Positions 1 to 6,290 of a stretch of 12,408 nt of DNA are shown here, piece by piece. How positions within the stretch are numbered: position 1 is the stretch's first letter; every line of letters begins with the position of its first letter. A program made the translations under genes and the position numbers. The notes under the pieces are model-generated. The model saw only the letters and a program-made list of their open reading frames with translations. It was not told the origin of the DNA and did not search any database. Origin of the DNA: Anaerolineae bacterium (GTDB lineage: Bacteria; Chloroflexota; Anaerolineae; UBA1429); the NCBI GenBank assembly GCA_016928125.1, contig JAFGLK010000330.1, positions 1 through 12,408 of the forward strand. The letters are read 5' to 3'.

Positions 1-78
1 CTGGTCGACGCCAAAGACGATCAGATCGAGCTCACGGTCGCTGAGCCAGAGGCATTGCTGACCGAGGAACAAATGTAA
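1..78 (+). CDS. C-terminal end of a probable ClpC-type AAA+ chaperone (partial)
   Basis: An open frame enters from the left edge and ends at TAA (76-78), giving 25 residues rich in acidic side chains (start LVDAKDDQIEL). The VDAxDDxI-type strand followed by a short tail resembles the extreme C-terminus of ClpC/ClpA subunits, which pair with ClpP for regulated proteolysis in the cytosol. The main reason for the call is context: in Firmicutes and related phyla clpC sits directly before radA. Only two bases separate this stop from the radA ATG, so the genes are probably co-transcribed and translationally coupled. The fragment is too short to show any catalytic motif, so the identity is inferred. 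Confidence 0.5.
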   Translation: MVDAKDDQIELTVAEPEALLTEEQM

Positions 79-80
79 AC

Positions 81-1460
81 ATGGCCAAAGCCCGCACCCG
101 CTTTGTGTGCGAGAACTGCGGCGCCACGCAACCGAGATGGATGGGACGCTGTCCCGAATGTGGCGAGTGGAACACGATGGTGGAGACTTTGGTCTCTACC
201 CCAGGGGATGCTCCAGGAGTTCGCGCAATCAGGGCGGGTGCGAGTGAAGCGCTTTCGCTCGCGGAGATTTCCTCCAGGGCCGAAGATCGCTTGCCTGTGC
301 CCATGGCTGAACTGAGCCGGGTGCTGGGAGGCGGCATCGTCCCTGGCAGCGTGGTGCTTGTCGCGGGAGACCCCGGCATCGGCAAGTCCACGCTGCTGCT
401 GCAGCTCACCGACCTGATGGCCGATGCGGGAGCGCCCGTGTTGTATGTCTCAGGAGAGGAATCGCTGCAGCAGATCAAGTTGCGCGCAGAGCGGCTTGGC
501 ATCGGCAAGCCCGACGTCTATGTGTTGGCCGAGACCGGTTTGGAAGAGATTCTGGCGCGCATCGAGGAGTTGCACCCCCGTCTGGCCATCGTGGACTCGG
601 TGCAATCGGTCTATACAGAGTCCCTCACTTCATCGGCTGGGAGCGTCAGCCAGGTTCGCGAGTGTGCCACGGCCTTGCTACGGTTAGCCAAAGCCCAAGG
701 CGTGCCTGTCTTTTTGGTCGGCCATGTCACCAAAACGGGCGCCATTGCTGGACCGCGCGTCCTCGAGCACATTGTCGATACCGTGCTTTACCTTGAGGGC
801 GAGCGATTTCATGCTTATCGGTTGTTACGCAGCGTCAAGAATCGCTTTGGTTCCACAAACGAAGTGGGCGTCTTTGAGATGAGCGACCGGGGGTTGGTCG
901 AGGTGGCCAATCCCTCGCAGGTATTCCTCGAGGAGCGTCCCAAGCATGCCACGGGTTCCGCGGTGGCCATCACCATGGAAGGGACCCGACCGCTGCTGGT
1001 CGAGGTGCAGGCGCTGGTGAGCAGAGGAAGCCAGGAGAGGCCCTACCGTATGGGCAACGGCATAGACATGAGCCGCCTGCTACTGCTGACCGCCGTCTTG
1101 AGCAAGAGAGTTGGCCTCCGTCTGGCGGACCAGGATATCTATGTGAACATCGTGGGCGGCCTGCGTGTCCATGAGCCGGCTGTGGATCTGGCGATTGCGG
1201 TGGCGATTGCGTCGAGCTATTATAATCGCCCGGTGATGGAAGACCTAGCCATTTTCGGCGAAGTGGGTTTGGCCGGCGAACTGCGGAGCGTGAGTCAGAG
1301 TGACCGCAGGCTGGTTGAGGCGAGCAAGCTGGGCTTCAAACGCGGCTTGATGCCACAGTTGCGCAAAGCCCAGTCGCTGGATGGCTCCCATCTTCAAACC
1401 CTGATGGCCCGTTCTCTGGCGGAAGCGATCAACACGGCGTTGGAGACGCCAGCCAGCTAG
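81..1460 (+). CDS. radA: DNA repair protein RadA (Sms)
   Basis: RadA is a RecA-related, DnaB-like ATPase that helps branch migration and processing of recombination intermediates in the cytoplasm. The 459 residues match the usual family length of about 450-460. The N-terminal C4 zinc finger is complete (C10, C13, C24, C27). Walker A is GDPGIGKST at 96-104, Walker B is around 168-175 (LAIVDSVQ), and the RadA signature KNRFG is at 253-257. The last ~110 residues form the Lon-protease-like P domain (DIYVNIVGG, then HEPAVDLAIAVAIA). The ATG at 81 is chosen because it places the zinc finger at the normal distance from the N-terminus, although the Shine-Dalgarno is weak (AGGA about 12 bases upstream). 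It starts two bases after the preceding stop and is followed by a rho-independent terminator. Confidence 0.97.
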   Translation: MAKARTRFVCENCGATQPRWMGRCPECGEWNTMVETLVSTPGDAPGVRAIRAGASEALSLAEISSRAEDRLPVPMAELSRVLGGGIVPGSVVLVAGDPGIGKSTLLLQLTDLMADAGAPVLYVSGEESLQQIKLRAERLGIGKPDVYVLAETGLEEILARIEELHPRLAIVDSVQSVYTESLTSSAGSVSQVRECATALLRLAKAQGVPVFLVGHVTKTGAIAGPRVLEHIVDTVLYLEGERFHAYRLLRSVKNRFGSTNEVGVFEMSDRGLVEVANPSQVFLEERPKHATGSAVAITMEGTRPLLVEVQALVSRGSQERPYRMGNGIDMSRLLLLTAVLSKRVGLRLADQDIYVNIVGGLRVHEPAVDLAIAVAIASSYYNRPVMEDLAIFGEVGLAGELRSVSQSDRRLVEASKLGFKRGLMPQLRKAQSLDGSHLQTLMARSLAEAINTALETPAS

Positions 1461-1487
1461 CGCTCCCTTGCGCAGGAACGGGCTGAT

Positions 1488-1514
1488 GTGCGCGTCCTTG
1501 CGCACCTTTTTTGT
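1488..1514 (+). terminator. rho-independent terminator after radA
   Basis: A perfect 6-bp stem, GTGCGC (1488-1493) with GCGCAC (1500-1505) and a 6-base loop, is followed by C, then TTTTTTGTT. It lies 27 bases beyond the radA stop. It separates the clpC-radA transcript from the next gene, unless transcription reads through. The nine bases CCTTGCGCA occur both at 1466-1474 and in the hairpin (1496-1504). Confidence 0.8.
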
Positions 1515-1627
1515 TGCGCGGTTCAACCCTTGGGGCAGAGAAAGGAGGTGCAAGTCAGGGGAGGACGGGCGGCAAGACAACACGAGAGGCCAGATTCAGG
1601 GGAGCACATTTGCCTCATCAGATGGGA
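1515..1627 (+). other. Leader between radA terminator and PIN/TRAM gene
   Basis: This 113-base stretch is purine-rich (for example AGAAAGGAGGTGCAAG at 1539-1554) and holds no convincing open frame of its own. A promoter for the downstream gene should lie here or overlap the terminator, but I see no clear -35/-10 pair. Confidence 0.4.
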
Positions 1628-1635
1628 CGGGAGGA
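1628..1635 (+). promoter_or_regulatory. Ribosome binding site that fixes a TTG start
   Basis: GGGAGGAG ends five bases before the TTG at 1641. It is the only strong Shine-Dalgarno near the N-terminus of the PIN/TRAM gene. It therefore favours TTG 1641 over the in-frame ATG at 1488, which sits inside the radA terminator stem. Confidence 0.75.
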
Positions 1636-1640
1636 GCATT

Positions 1641-2696
1641 TTGTCTATCCATATTCTCTGGCGGCTGTTGGTGATGTGCATTGGCGCGCTGATCGGCTGG
1701 GAGATAGGGATGCTCCTGAAAAACTGGATCCCTGCAACCCCGCTTGGCAAAGGCTATTATCCTCTTGTTATCGCACTCGTGGCCTCATTGATCGGCTTTG
1801 CAGGCGCGCCGTATGTCACCGTCGTTCCTTTTCGGGCGTTGAGGCGCAAATTATGCAAGGCCAGCGTCCGCGGACTAATGATGGGCATGGTAGGGCTCTT
1901 TATCGGCCTCACCATCGCGGCTCTGTTGGCCCTACCTCTGTCGATGCTGCCGGGGCTTTGGGGCCAAATCACGCCTTTGGTCTCGGCGATCGCCTTGGGC
2001 AGCCTGGGAACGATGATCTTGGTGATGCGCGAGCGCGACATCTTGGGTTTCCTCGGCGTGGTGATCAACCGCGAAGGCATGCTGCGTAGACGGGCCTTGG
2101 TGCTGCTGGACACGAGCGTGATCATCGATGGCCGTGTGGATGATATCCGCCGGAGCGGCTTTGTCGGAGGTACGATGGTCGTGCCGCGCTTTGTGTTGGA
2201 TGAGCTTCAGCACATCGCCGATTCGGCGGACGTGCTGCGCCGCAATCGCGGCAGACGGGGATTGGATATCCTGAACAAAATGCAGAAGGATGAGCACATC
2301 CCTCTCGAGATATCCGATCTCGATGCCCCGGAGATCCGCGAGGTGGATGGCAAGCTTGTGAAACTGGCACAAGAGCTCGATTGTCCGATCCTCACCAATG
2401 ACTACAACCTGAACCGTGTGGCCGAGCTGCAGGGCGTTCAGGTCTTGAACATCAACGAATTGGCCAATGCGGTCAAGCCGGTGGTCTTGCCCGGAGAGAG
2501 CCTTCACATCCATATCATTCAGGAGGGCAAAGAGCACGGCCAGGGCGTCGGCTATCTGGACGACGGGACGATGGTGGTGGTCGAGGATGGACGGCGCCAT
2601 ATGGAGGCCACCGTCCCGATCACGGTCACGCGGGTGCTGCAGACCGTGGCGGGCCGCATGATTTTCGGCCAACTGGACAACGGGCGGGATCGCTGA
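1641..2696 (+). CDS. yacL: Membrane-anchored PIN/TRAM domain protein (YacL family)
   Basis: This is a predicted membrane-bound PIN-fold ribonuclease with a C-terminal TRAM RNA-binding domain; its cellular substrate is not established. From the TTG start (351 aa, near the family's ~360) there are four hydrophobic segments at about 7-28, 41-56, 77-98 and 110-128. A PIN domain follows, with the acidic metal-site set D157 (LDTSVIIDGR), E188 (VLDELQ), D209 (GRRGLDIL) and D254 (LTNDYNLN). The TRAM domain occupies about 280-345 (GQGVGYLDDGTMVVVEDG). The frame stays open upstream to ATG 1488, but that part overlaps a terminator and encodes an arginine-rich, unconserved-looking stretch, so the shorter start is preferred. 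The family commonly lies near radA. There is a 144-base gap before cysS. Confidence 0.93.
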   Translation: MSIHILWRLLVMCIGALIGWEIGMLLKNWIPATPLGKGYYPLVIALVASLIGFAGAPYVTVVPFRALRRKLCKASVRGLMMGMVGLFIGLTIAALLALPLSMLPGLWGQITPLVSAIALGSLGTMILVMRERDILGFLGVVINREGMLRRRALVLLDTSVIIDGRVDDIRRSGFVGGTMVVPRFVLDELQHIADSADVLRRNRGRRGLDILNKMQKDEHIPLEISDLDAPEIREVDGKLVKLAQELDCPILTNDYNLNRVAELQGVQVLNINELANAVKPVVLPGESLHIHIIQEGKEHGQGVGYLDDGTMVVVEDGRRHMEATVPITVTRVLQTVAGRMIFGQLDNGRDR

Positions 2697-2840
2697 GGGC
2701 GAGGCAGAAGGGGCGCTTGCATGTACTTTATGGGCTGGTTTGCTTGCCACTGCGCCTGTCTTTGGGGACACGCTGCTGAGGCGTGGTCCCGAAATCGAGT
2801 TGTGCGGCTGAACTAAACCCATCTCGAGGAGGCGCAAAGG
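2697..2840 (+). other. yacL-cysS intergenic leader with a stem-loop (2765-2790)
   Basis: There is no credible ORF in this gap. A stem-loop is visible: GGGAC-ACGC (2765-2773) pairs with GCGT-G-GTCCC (2781-2790), nine pairs with one bulged G and a 7-base loop. No U-run follows it, so it is not a simple terminator. It may be a leader structure or a weak transcription pause before cysS. GAGGAGG at 2826-2832 is the cysS ribosome binding site, eight bases before its ATG. Confidence 0.5.
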
Positions 2841-4286
2841 ATGACACTCCGCATCTATAATTCGTTGACCCGCGAGAAAGAGGATTTCGTCCCTCTGCGC
2901 GAGGGGCGTGTGCACATGTACGTCTGCGGCCCCACCGTCTATAACGACGCCCATCTGGGGCACGGCAAGACCTATGTGAACTTTGACACCATCGTGCGCT
3001 ACCTGCGCTATCTGGGCTATCAGGTGCTCTATGTGCAGAACATCACCGATGTCGGCCATCTGTTGGATAGCGGAGAGGATCGCATGCTCAAGGGGGCGGC
3101 GCGAGAGCACGTGCATCCGATGGAGCTAGCTGAGATCTATACCCGCCGCTACTTTCGTGACATGGATCGCCTCAACGTCCTGCGGCCGGACATCTCGCCG
3201 CGCGCCACCGGCCATGTGCCGGAGATGATCCGGCTGATCCAAGCGTTGCTGGACAAAGGCCATGCCTACGAGATCAACGGCTCGGTCTATTTCTCGGTCT
3301 CGAGCTTTGACAAGTACGGCCAGCTTTCGGGTCGCCGGCTCGAGGATCTGCGCGCGGGCACTCGGGTCGAGGTGCTGGAGGAGAAGCGCGATCCAGCCGA
3401 CTTTGCGCTCTGGAAGCGGGCCGAGCCCGAGCACATCATGCGCTGGCCCAGCCCCTGGGGCGAGGGCTTTCCAGGCTGGCACATCGAGTGCTCGGTGATG
3501 TCCACCAAGTATCTCGGGCAGCCGTTCGATATCCATGGCGGCGGCGTCGAGAACAAGTTCCCGCATCACGAGTGCGAGGTGGCCCAGTCGGAGGCCGCCT
3601 ATGGGCAGCCGTTCGCGCGCTATTGGATTCATAACGGGATGCTCATGATCCGCGGCGAGGAGATGCACAAGTCGCTGGGCAATTTCGTGACCCTCGAGGG
3701 GGCCTTTGAGCGCTGGGATCCCATGGCGATTCGCTTCTTTATCCTGCAAAGTCACTATCGCGGCCCCTTGGACCTGACGGATGAAGCACTCGACGCCGCG
3801 GCTACCGGCTATGGTCGCCTGGTCGAGACGGTTCGCAGCGTCCGGCGAAGGCTCGCATCGGCCCCCGAAGGCGAGGCAGTCTCTCTGGTCACTGAGGCGC
3901 TGGAAAAAGCGCGCCAGCAGTTCGAAGCGAGTATGAACGATGATTTCAACACACCGGGCGGCATCGCGGCGCTCTTTGAGCTTTCCCGCGAGGTGAATAC
4001 CCTGCTCAATGGCGATGCGCCGCTCTCCCGAGGCTCCTTGGAGGCCATCGATGGCTCTTTCGGGCGCATCATGGGCGACGCGCTCGGGCTCTTGCCGGAG
4101 GGCATCGAGCAGGAGCAGATGGGGGCCGGCATGTCGAGTGAACTCATCGAGCTGCTGATCGAGACGCGCGCCAGTCTGCGCCAGCAGAAGCAATATGGCT
4201 TGGCCGATGCCCTCCGGAAGCGATTGGCGGAGCTAGGTGTGCAGTTGAAGGATGGCCCTGAAGGCACCACCTGGACCATCACCTGA
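2841..4286 (+). CDS. cysS: Cysteinyl-tRNA synthetase
   Basis: This class I aminoacyl-tRNA synthetase charges tRNA-Cys with cysteine using ATP in the cytosol. The 481 residues are close to the family norm. The HIGH motif appears as HLGH at 38-41, and the KMSKS equivalent is HKSLGN at 276-281. The zinc site that selects cysteine is complete by spacing to the E. coli enzyme: C29, C217, H242 and E246. The C-terminal region from about 340 is the helical DALR/anticodon-binding part, ending in the usual short basic module. The ATG at 2841 has a strong GAGGAGG Shine-Dalgarno at 8-base spacing. Eight bases separate its stop from rlmB, so the two genes are almost certainly co-transcribed. Confidence 0.98.
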   Translation: MTLRIYNSLTREKEDFVPLREGRVHMYVCGPTVYNDAHLGHGKTYVNFDTIVRYLRYLGYQVLYVQNITDVGHLLDSGEDRMLKGAAREHVHPMELAEIYTRRYFRDMDRLNVLRPDISPRATGHVPEMIRLIQALLDKGHAYEINGSVYFSVSSFDKYGQLSGRRLEDLRAGTRVEVLEEKRDPADFALWKRAEPEHIMRWPSPWGEGFPGWHIECSVMSTKYLGQPFDIHGGGVENKFPHHECEVAQSEAAYGQPFARYWIHNGMLMIRGEEMHKSLGNFVTLEGAFERWDPMAIRFFILQSHYRGPLDLTDEALDAAATGYGRLVETVRSVRRRLASAPEGEAVSLVTEALEKARQQFEASMNDDFNTPGGIAALFELSREVNTLLNGDAPLSRGSLEAIDGSFGRIMGDALGLLPEGIEQEQMGAGMSSELIELLIETRASLRQQKQYGLADALRKRLAELGVQLKDGPEGTTWTIT

Positions 4287-4294
4287 GATCGAAC

Positions 4295-5047
4295 ATGGCA
4301 TCCACGGAGCTCCTGGCCGGAAGGAATTCTGTGCGCGAGGCCCTTCTGGCGGGTCGGCGCCGTTTCGCTGAGGTCCTCATCGCCGATGGCGCCCAATCCT
4401 CGGGCGCCATTGGTGCTATCTTACGCCTGTGTCAGGGCGCTGGGGTGCCTGTGGCGAGACGGCCGCAGCGCGAACTCGACCGCCTGAGTCAGGGCCTCAC
4501 GCATCAGGGCGTGCTGGCCCAGGTCTCTGCCTACCCCTACGCCCAGATCTCAGACATGCTCGCCCTGGCACAAAGCCGTGACGAGATGCCTTTCCTGCTC
4601 GTCTTCGACTCGATTCAGGATCCCCAGAACGTAGGCTCGTTGGTGCGTACGGCCGAAGCGGTGGGCGTGCATGGGCTGGTGGTGATGTCTCGCCGCGCGG
4701 CCGGGATCACCCCTGCCGTGAGCCGAGCTTCGGCGGGCGCGGTAGAGCACCTGTTGGTGGCCCAAGTGGTGAACCTGGCGCGCACACTGGATCAGCTCAA
4801 GGCGGAGGGTCTCTGGGTCGTCGGGCTGGAGGAGCATGCTGCTGCTCAGGATTACCGCGCGCCTGATCTGAGGATGCCCTTGGCCCTGGTGCTAGGCAGT
4901 GAGGGGAGCGGCATGAGACCTCTGGTGCTCAAGCAATGCGACCTTTTGCTGCGGATTCCCATGCGTGGACGGATCAGCTCCCTCAACGTGGCTGTGGCCG
5001 GATCGCTGGCGCTCTACCGCGCCTGGCATGCGCGCGAGGGCGATTGA
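4295..5047 (+). CDS. rlmB: TrmH-family 23S rRNA 2'-O-methyltransferase (RlmB-like)
   Basis: A SPOUT-class methyltransferase that transfers a methyl group from S-adenosylmethionine to a ribose 2'-OH. RlmB modifies G2251 of 23S rRNA in E. coli. At 250 aa it has the typical size. Residues 1-75 form the RNA-binding substrate domain (GRNSVREAL at 9-17). The knotted catalytic domain shows motif 1 (DPQNVGSLVRTAEA, with N112 and R118), motif 2 (LGSEGSGM, 200-207) and motif 3 (IPMRGRISSLNVAVAG, 221-236). The cysS-rlmB pairing is conserved in many bacteria and supports RlmB over other TrmH paralogues, though the exact target nucleotide cannot be read from the sequence. No convincing terminator follows it. 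Confidence 0.9.
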   Translation: MASTELLAGRNSVREALLAGRRRFAEVLIADGAQSSGAIGAILRLCQGAGVPVARRPQRELDRLSQGLTHQGVLAQVSAYPYAQISDMLALAQSRDEMPFLLVFDSIQDPQNVGSLVRTAEAVGVHGLVVMSRRAAGITPAVSRASAGAVEHLLVAQVVNLARTLDQLKAEGLWVVGLEEHAAAQDYRAPDLRMPLALVLGSEGSGMRPLVLKQCDLLLRIPMRGRISSLNVAVAGSLALYRAWHAREGD

Positions 5048-5208
5048 GACAGACCGACTCGGGCAAGGACTTGGGCCGTGCAATTCTAGGCATTTTGGCC
5101 GATTTCCTCCTTTCATTTTCGCTACAATTGGTAGTATGCCCTGTCTCACCCAGACACCACTCCTTGTATGATGGAAGCACAGAGTGCAATGCCGGGCTTG
5201 GCGCACGC
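5048..5208. other. Gene-free spacer between rlmB and the array promoter
   Basis: About 160 bases with no credible ORF on either strand. A small hairpin is possible (CTAC-aattg-GTAG, about 5122-5134), and there is a T-rich patch at 5091-5120, but neither makes a convincing terminator. The composition is balanced, unlike the purine-rich sequence that begins after the promoter. Confidence 0.4.
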
Positions 5209-5237
5209 TTGACTTTTCGGGGCAGGTATGGTATCAT
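5209..5237 (+). promoter_or_regulatory. Strong sigma-70-type promoter driving the repetitive RNA
   Basis: A -35 TTGACT (5209-5214) and a -10 TATCAT (5232-5237) are separated by exactly 17 bases, and a TG at 5229-5230 gives an extended -10. The expected transcription start is near 5243-5245, just before the first leader hairpin of the array. There is no ORF with a ribosome binding site for about 1 kb downstream, so the promoter most plausibly serves a non-coding transcript or an extremely long leader. Confidence 0.75.
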
Positions 5238-5250
5238 AATCACGCAGGGC

Positions 5251-5279
5251 CCCGAGAGGTTGATGAGAACCAGATCGGG
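5251..5279 (+). other. Leader hairpin at the 5' end of the array RNA
   Basis: CCCGA (5251-5255) pairs with TCGGG (5275-5279), and inside it GGTT pairs with AACC around the loop GATGAG. The hairpin would form about seven bases after the predicted transcription start, and could protect the 5' end. Its last two bases overlap the strand that can close the whole array. Confidence 0.55.
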
Positions 5280-5299
5280 TACTTGAGGAAAGGCAGCTC

Positions 5300-5434
5300 G
5301 GTAAGCGGAAGGGGCGACTCTTCCGTAAGCTGGTCGAAAGGCTTGGGGAACCAGGTCGGGGAAGCCAGCGAATGAGTCCTCAATGCGCAAGTGTTGGGGA
5401 GGCAGGAACTGAAAAGCCTTGGGAGAGCTCACAT
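5300..5434 (+). repeat. Array unit 1
   Basis: P1 is 8 bp: CGGAAGGG (5306-5313), loop GCGA, partner 5318-5325. P2 is GCTGGT (5329-5334) with GCCAGC (5364-5369). Inside P2, CTTGG/CCAGG forms a hairpin with loop GGAA. P4 is 10 bp, 5377-5386 with 5391-5400, around a GCAA tetraloop. The linker holds AGGC/GCCT. Confidence 0.7.
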
Positions 5435-5572
5435 GGATAAGCGGGGATGAAGAGAGAGATCTCCTCTGAACCGTAAGCTGGCCGAAAGGCGCAAGCCGGG
5501 ATGTCAGCGAGCAAGACTTGATCGAGACGAAGATCAAGCTGAGCTTATCGAGAAGGCTTCTCCGGAGACCCT
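5435..5572 (+). repeat. Array unit 2
   Basis: It starts GGATAAGCGG. The outer P1 is CGG/CCG (5442-5444 with 5471-5473), with an AGAG/CTCT helix inside. P2 is GCTGGC (5477-5482) with GTCAGC (5503-5508). P3 is GGC-GCAA-GCC (5488-5497). P4 is CTTGATC (5517-5523) with GATCAAG (5532-5538). Confidence 0.7.
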
Positions 5573-5718
5573 GGTAAGCGGCTTGCTGGAACGCAAGTGA
5601 AGGCAGACCGTAAGCAGACAGAAAGAGGAAGGGTAAGACCGGAATCGGGACGTCTGCCAGCAGAGCTCGATCGAGAGATCGGGCAAAGTGGATCAGGCAA
5701 GCTCGAGAGAGTGCTCTT
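5573..5718 (+). repeat. Array unit 3
   Basis: It starts GGTAAGCGG. P1 contains CTTGC (5582-5586) with GCAAG (5593-5597), or the outer CGG/CCG. P2 is GCAGAC (5614-5619) with GTCTGC (5652-5657); a second GCAGAC at 5603-5608 could compete. P4 is 8 bp, GCTCGATC (5665-5672) with GATCGGGC (5677-5684), around a GAGA tetraloop. Confidence 0.65.
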
Positions 5719-5871
5719 GGTAAGACGGGCAAGCAAGGCTTTAAGAATTGCAGGTCCGTAAGCTGGGACGGAAGGCAGCGGGGAAACCTCAAGCCAGAAG
5801 CCCAGACAGCGAAGCTTGGGTTCGGCAGAAGGTCAGGTAGAGCGAATCAGAGCTCCTCAGATCTGTGTCTT
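5719..5871 (+). repeat. Array unit 4
   Basis: It starts GGTAAGACGG. P1 nests ACGG/CCGT (5725-5728 with 5756-5759) and GCAA/TTGC. P2 is CTGGG (5763-5767) with CCCAG (5801-5805). P4 is the weakest of the six (CTTGG/GTCAGG, about 5814-5836). This is the longest and most diverged unit. Confidence 0.6.
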
Positions 5872-6015
5872 GGTAAGCGAGAATCTGGGGCGCAAGCTTC
5901 AGAGGATCGTGAGATGACCGAAAGGCCAAGGGTCAAACCAACGCCGGGAAGTCATCAAGCAAAGTCTGATCGAAAGGTCAGGCGGCGTGAACCAAGAGAT
6001 GTGAGGAAGGTATCT
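5872..6015 (+). repeat. Array unit 5
   Basis: It starts GGTAAGCGA. The outer P1 pair is CGA/TCG (5878-5880 with 5907-5909), a compensated change relative to the other units. The inner P1 is 8 bp, TCTGGGGC (5884-5891) with GCTTCAGA (5896-5903), around a GCAA loop. P2 is GATGAC (5913-5918) with GTCATC (5951-5956). P4 (5965-5982) is 7 bp capped by GAAA. P5 is AGAT/ATCT. Confidence 0.7.
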
Positions 6016-6165
6016 GGTAGGCGGGGAATCGGGAGCGATCCTGAGGAACCGTGAGTTGGTCGAAAGGTCAAGGCGCAAGCCGCGGCTGGGGAAGCCAACA
6101 AGCAAAGCTTGATCGGACCTCGGACAAGTCAAGCGAATCGGTGAGCTTTGGGAGAAGAAACTCCC
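6016..6165 (+). repeat. Array unit 6
   Basis: It starts GGTAGGCGG, with TAGG in place of TAAG. P1 contains ATCG-GGAG-CGAT (6028-6039) extended by GG/CC past a bulged A. P2 is GTTGGT (6055-6060) with GCCAAC (6094-6099). P3 is GGC-GCAA-GCC (6072-6081). P4 is GCTTGA (6107-6112) with TCAAGC (6129-6134). The unit ends in a GGGAG/CTCCC hairpin (6150-6165). Confidence 0.7.
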
Positions 6166-6176
6166 TAAAAACGAAT

Positions 6177-6231
6177 CAAGTGCCATCACGAGAAGGATCT
6201 CAAAGGTCACTTGGGGTTCTGCTCTTTTTTT
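6177..6231 (+). terminator. 3' stem-loop and T-run closing the array (possible terminator)
   Basis: CAAGTGCC (6177-6184) pairs with GG-T-CACTTG (6205-6213, one bulge), enclosing GAGA-AGGA-TCTC (6190-6201). Seven T residues (6225-6231) then G and TTTT follow, but 11 bases separate the stem from the T-run, so it is not a textbook intrinsic terminator. The left arm is also the strand that can pair with the 5' end of the array, so the two pairings exclude each other. Confidence 0.45.
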
Positions 6232-6278
6232 GTTTTGGGATCGTGCCCGTTCGATTATGCTCCAGATCGGCCCCTTGC

Positions 6279-6285
6279 GAGGAGG
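6279..6285 (+). promoter_or_regulatory. Ribosome binding site of the MBL-fold gene
   Basis: GAGGAGG lies five bases before ATG 6291. The frame is open further upstream (to 6051) only because it runs into the RNA array; this site decides the true start. Confidence 0.85.
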
Positions 6286-6290
6286 CGTGT

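Larger units (their letters stand above)
5244..6231 (+). ncRNA. Candidate large structured RNA built from six tandem units
   Basis: Nearly 1 kb without credible coding potential, purine-rich on the + strand (39 of 60 bases at 5881-5940) and full of GNRA-type loops. I divide it into a leader hairpin, six units of 135-153 nt and a 3' stem-loop with a T-run (6225-6231). Each unit reads: GG-TAAG, stem P1 closed by CGG/CCG (CGA/TCG in unit 5), GTRAG, stem P2 of 5-6 bp enclosing a CGAAAGG-type stretch and often a small GCAA hairpin P3, then hairpin P4, then a short linker that usually has a hairpin P5. P2 pairs in all six units with different bases, which is direct internal covariation. GGTACTTGA (5278-5286) can pair with TCAAGTGCC (6176-6184) to close the whole array. 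I do not recognise the family. It could instead be a very long leader of the hydrolase gene starting at 6291. Confidence 0.75.

Noticed and set aside
2755..2800. T-box leader for cysS
   Set aside because: GCGTGGTCCC looks loosely like a T-box, but the TGGN base should be A for tRNA-Cys (U73) and ACC is missing. There is no specifier loop or terminator.
1932..3116. Long - strand frame opposite the PIN/TRAM and cysS genes
   Set aside because: It spans two well-supported + strand genes, is His/Gln-rich and has no domain pattern.
3126..4193. Long - strand frame opposite cysS
   Set aside because: It is a shadow of a fully supported synthetase gene, caused by high third-position GC.
4983..5792. 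Long - strand open frame across the rlmB end and the first array units
   Set aside because: No ribosome binding site or recognisable domain. It crosses the promoter and the repeated structural units, and its Ser/Leu/Pro-rich translation mirrors the purine-rich + strand.
5899..6210. Small - strand frame over array units 5 and 6
   Set aside because: It is low-complexity and lies over covarying stems. Openness is explained by the skewed base composition.
5244..6231. CRISPR array
   Set aside because: Units are 135-153 nt, diverged in sequence and structured throughout. There are no short identical repeats with unique spacers and no cas genes.
5244..6231. Group I or group II intron, or a tandem ribozyme array
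   Set aside because: I find no group II domain V, no group I core, no intron-encoded protein and no complete hammerhead core (only GATGAG in the leader hairpin). A self-cleaving activity cannot be excluded but is unsupported.
6051..6290. N-terminal extension of the MBL-fold protein by 80 residues
   Set aside because: This part translates array unit 6, has no family similarity and lacks a ribosome binding site. ATG 6291 has GAGGAGG at ideal spacing.
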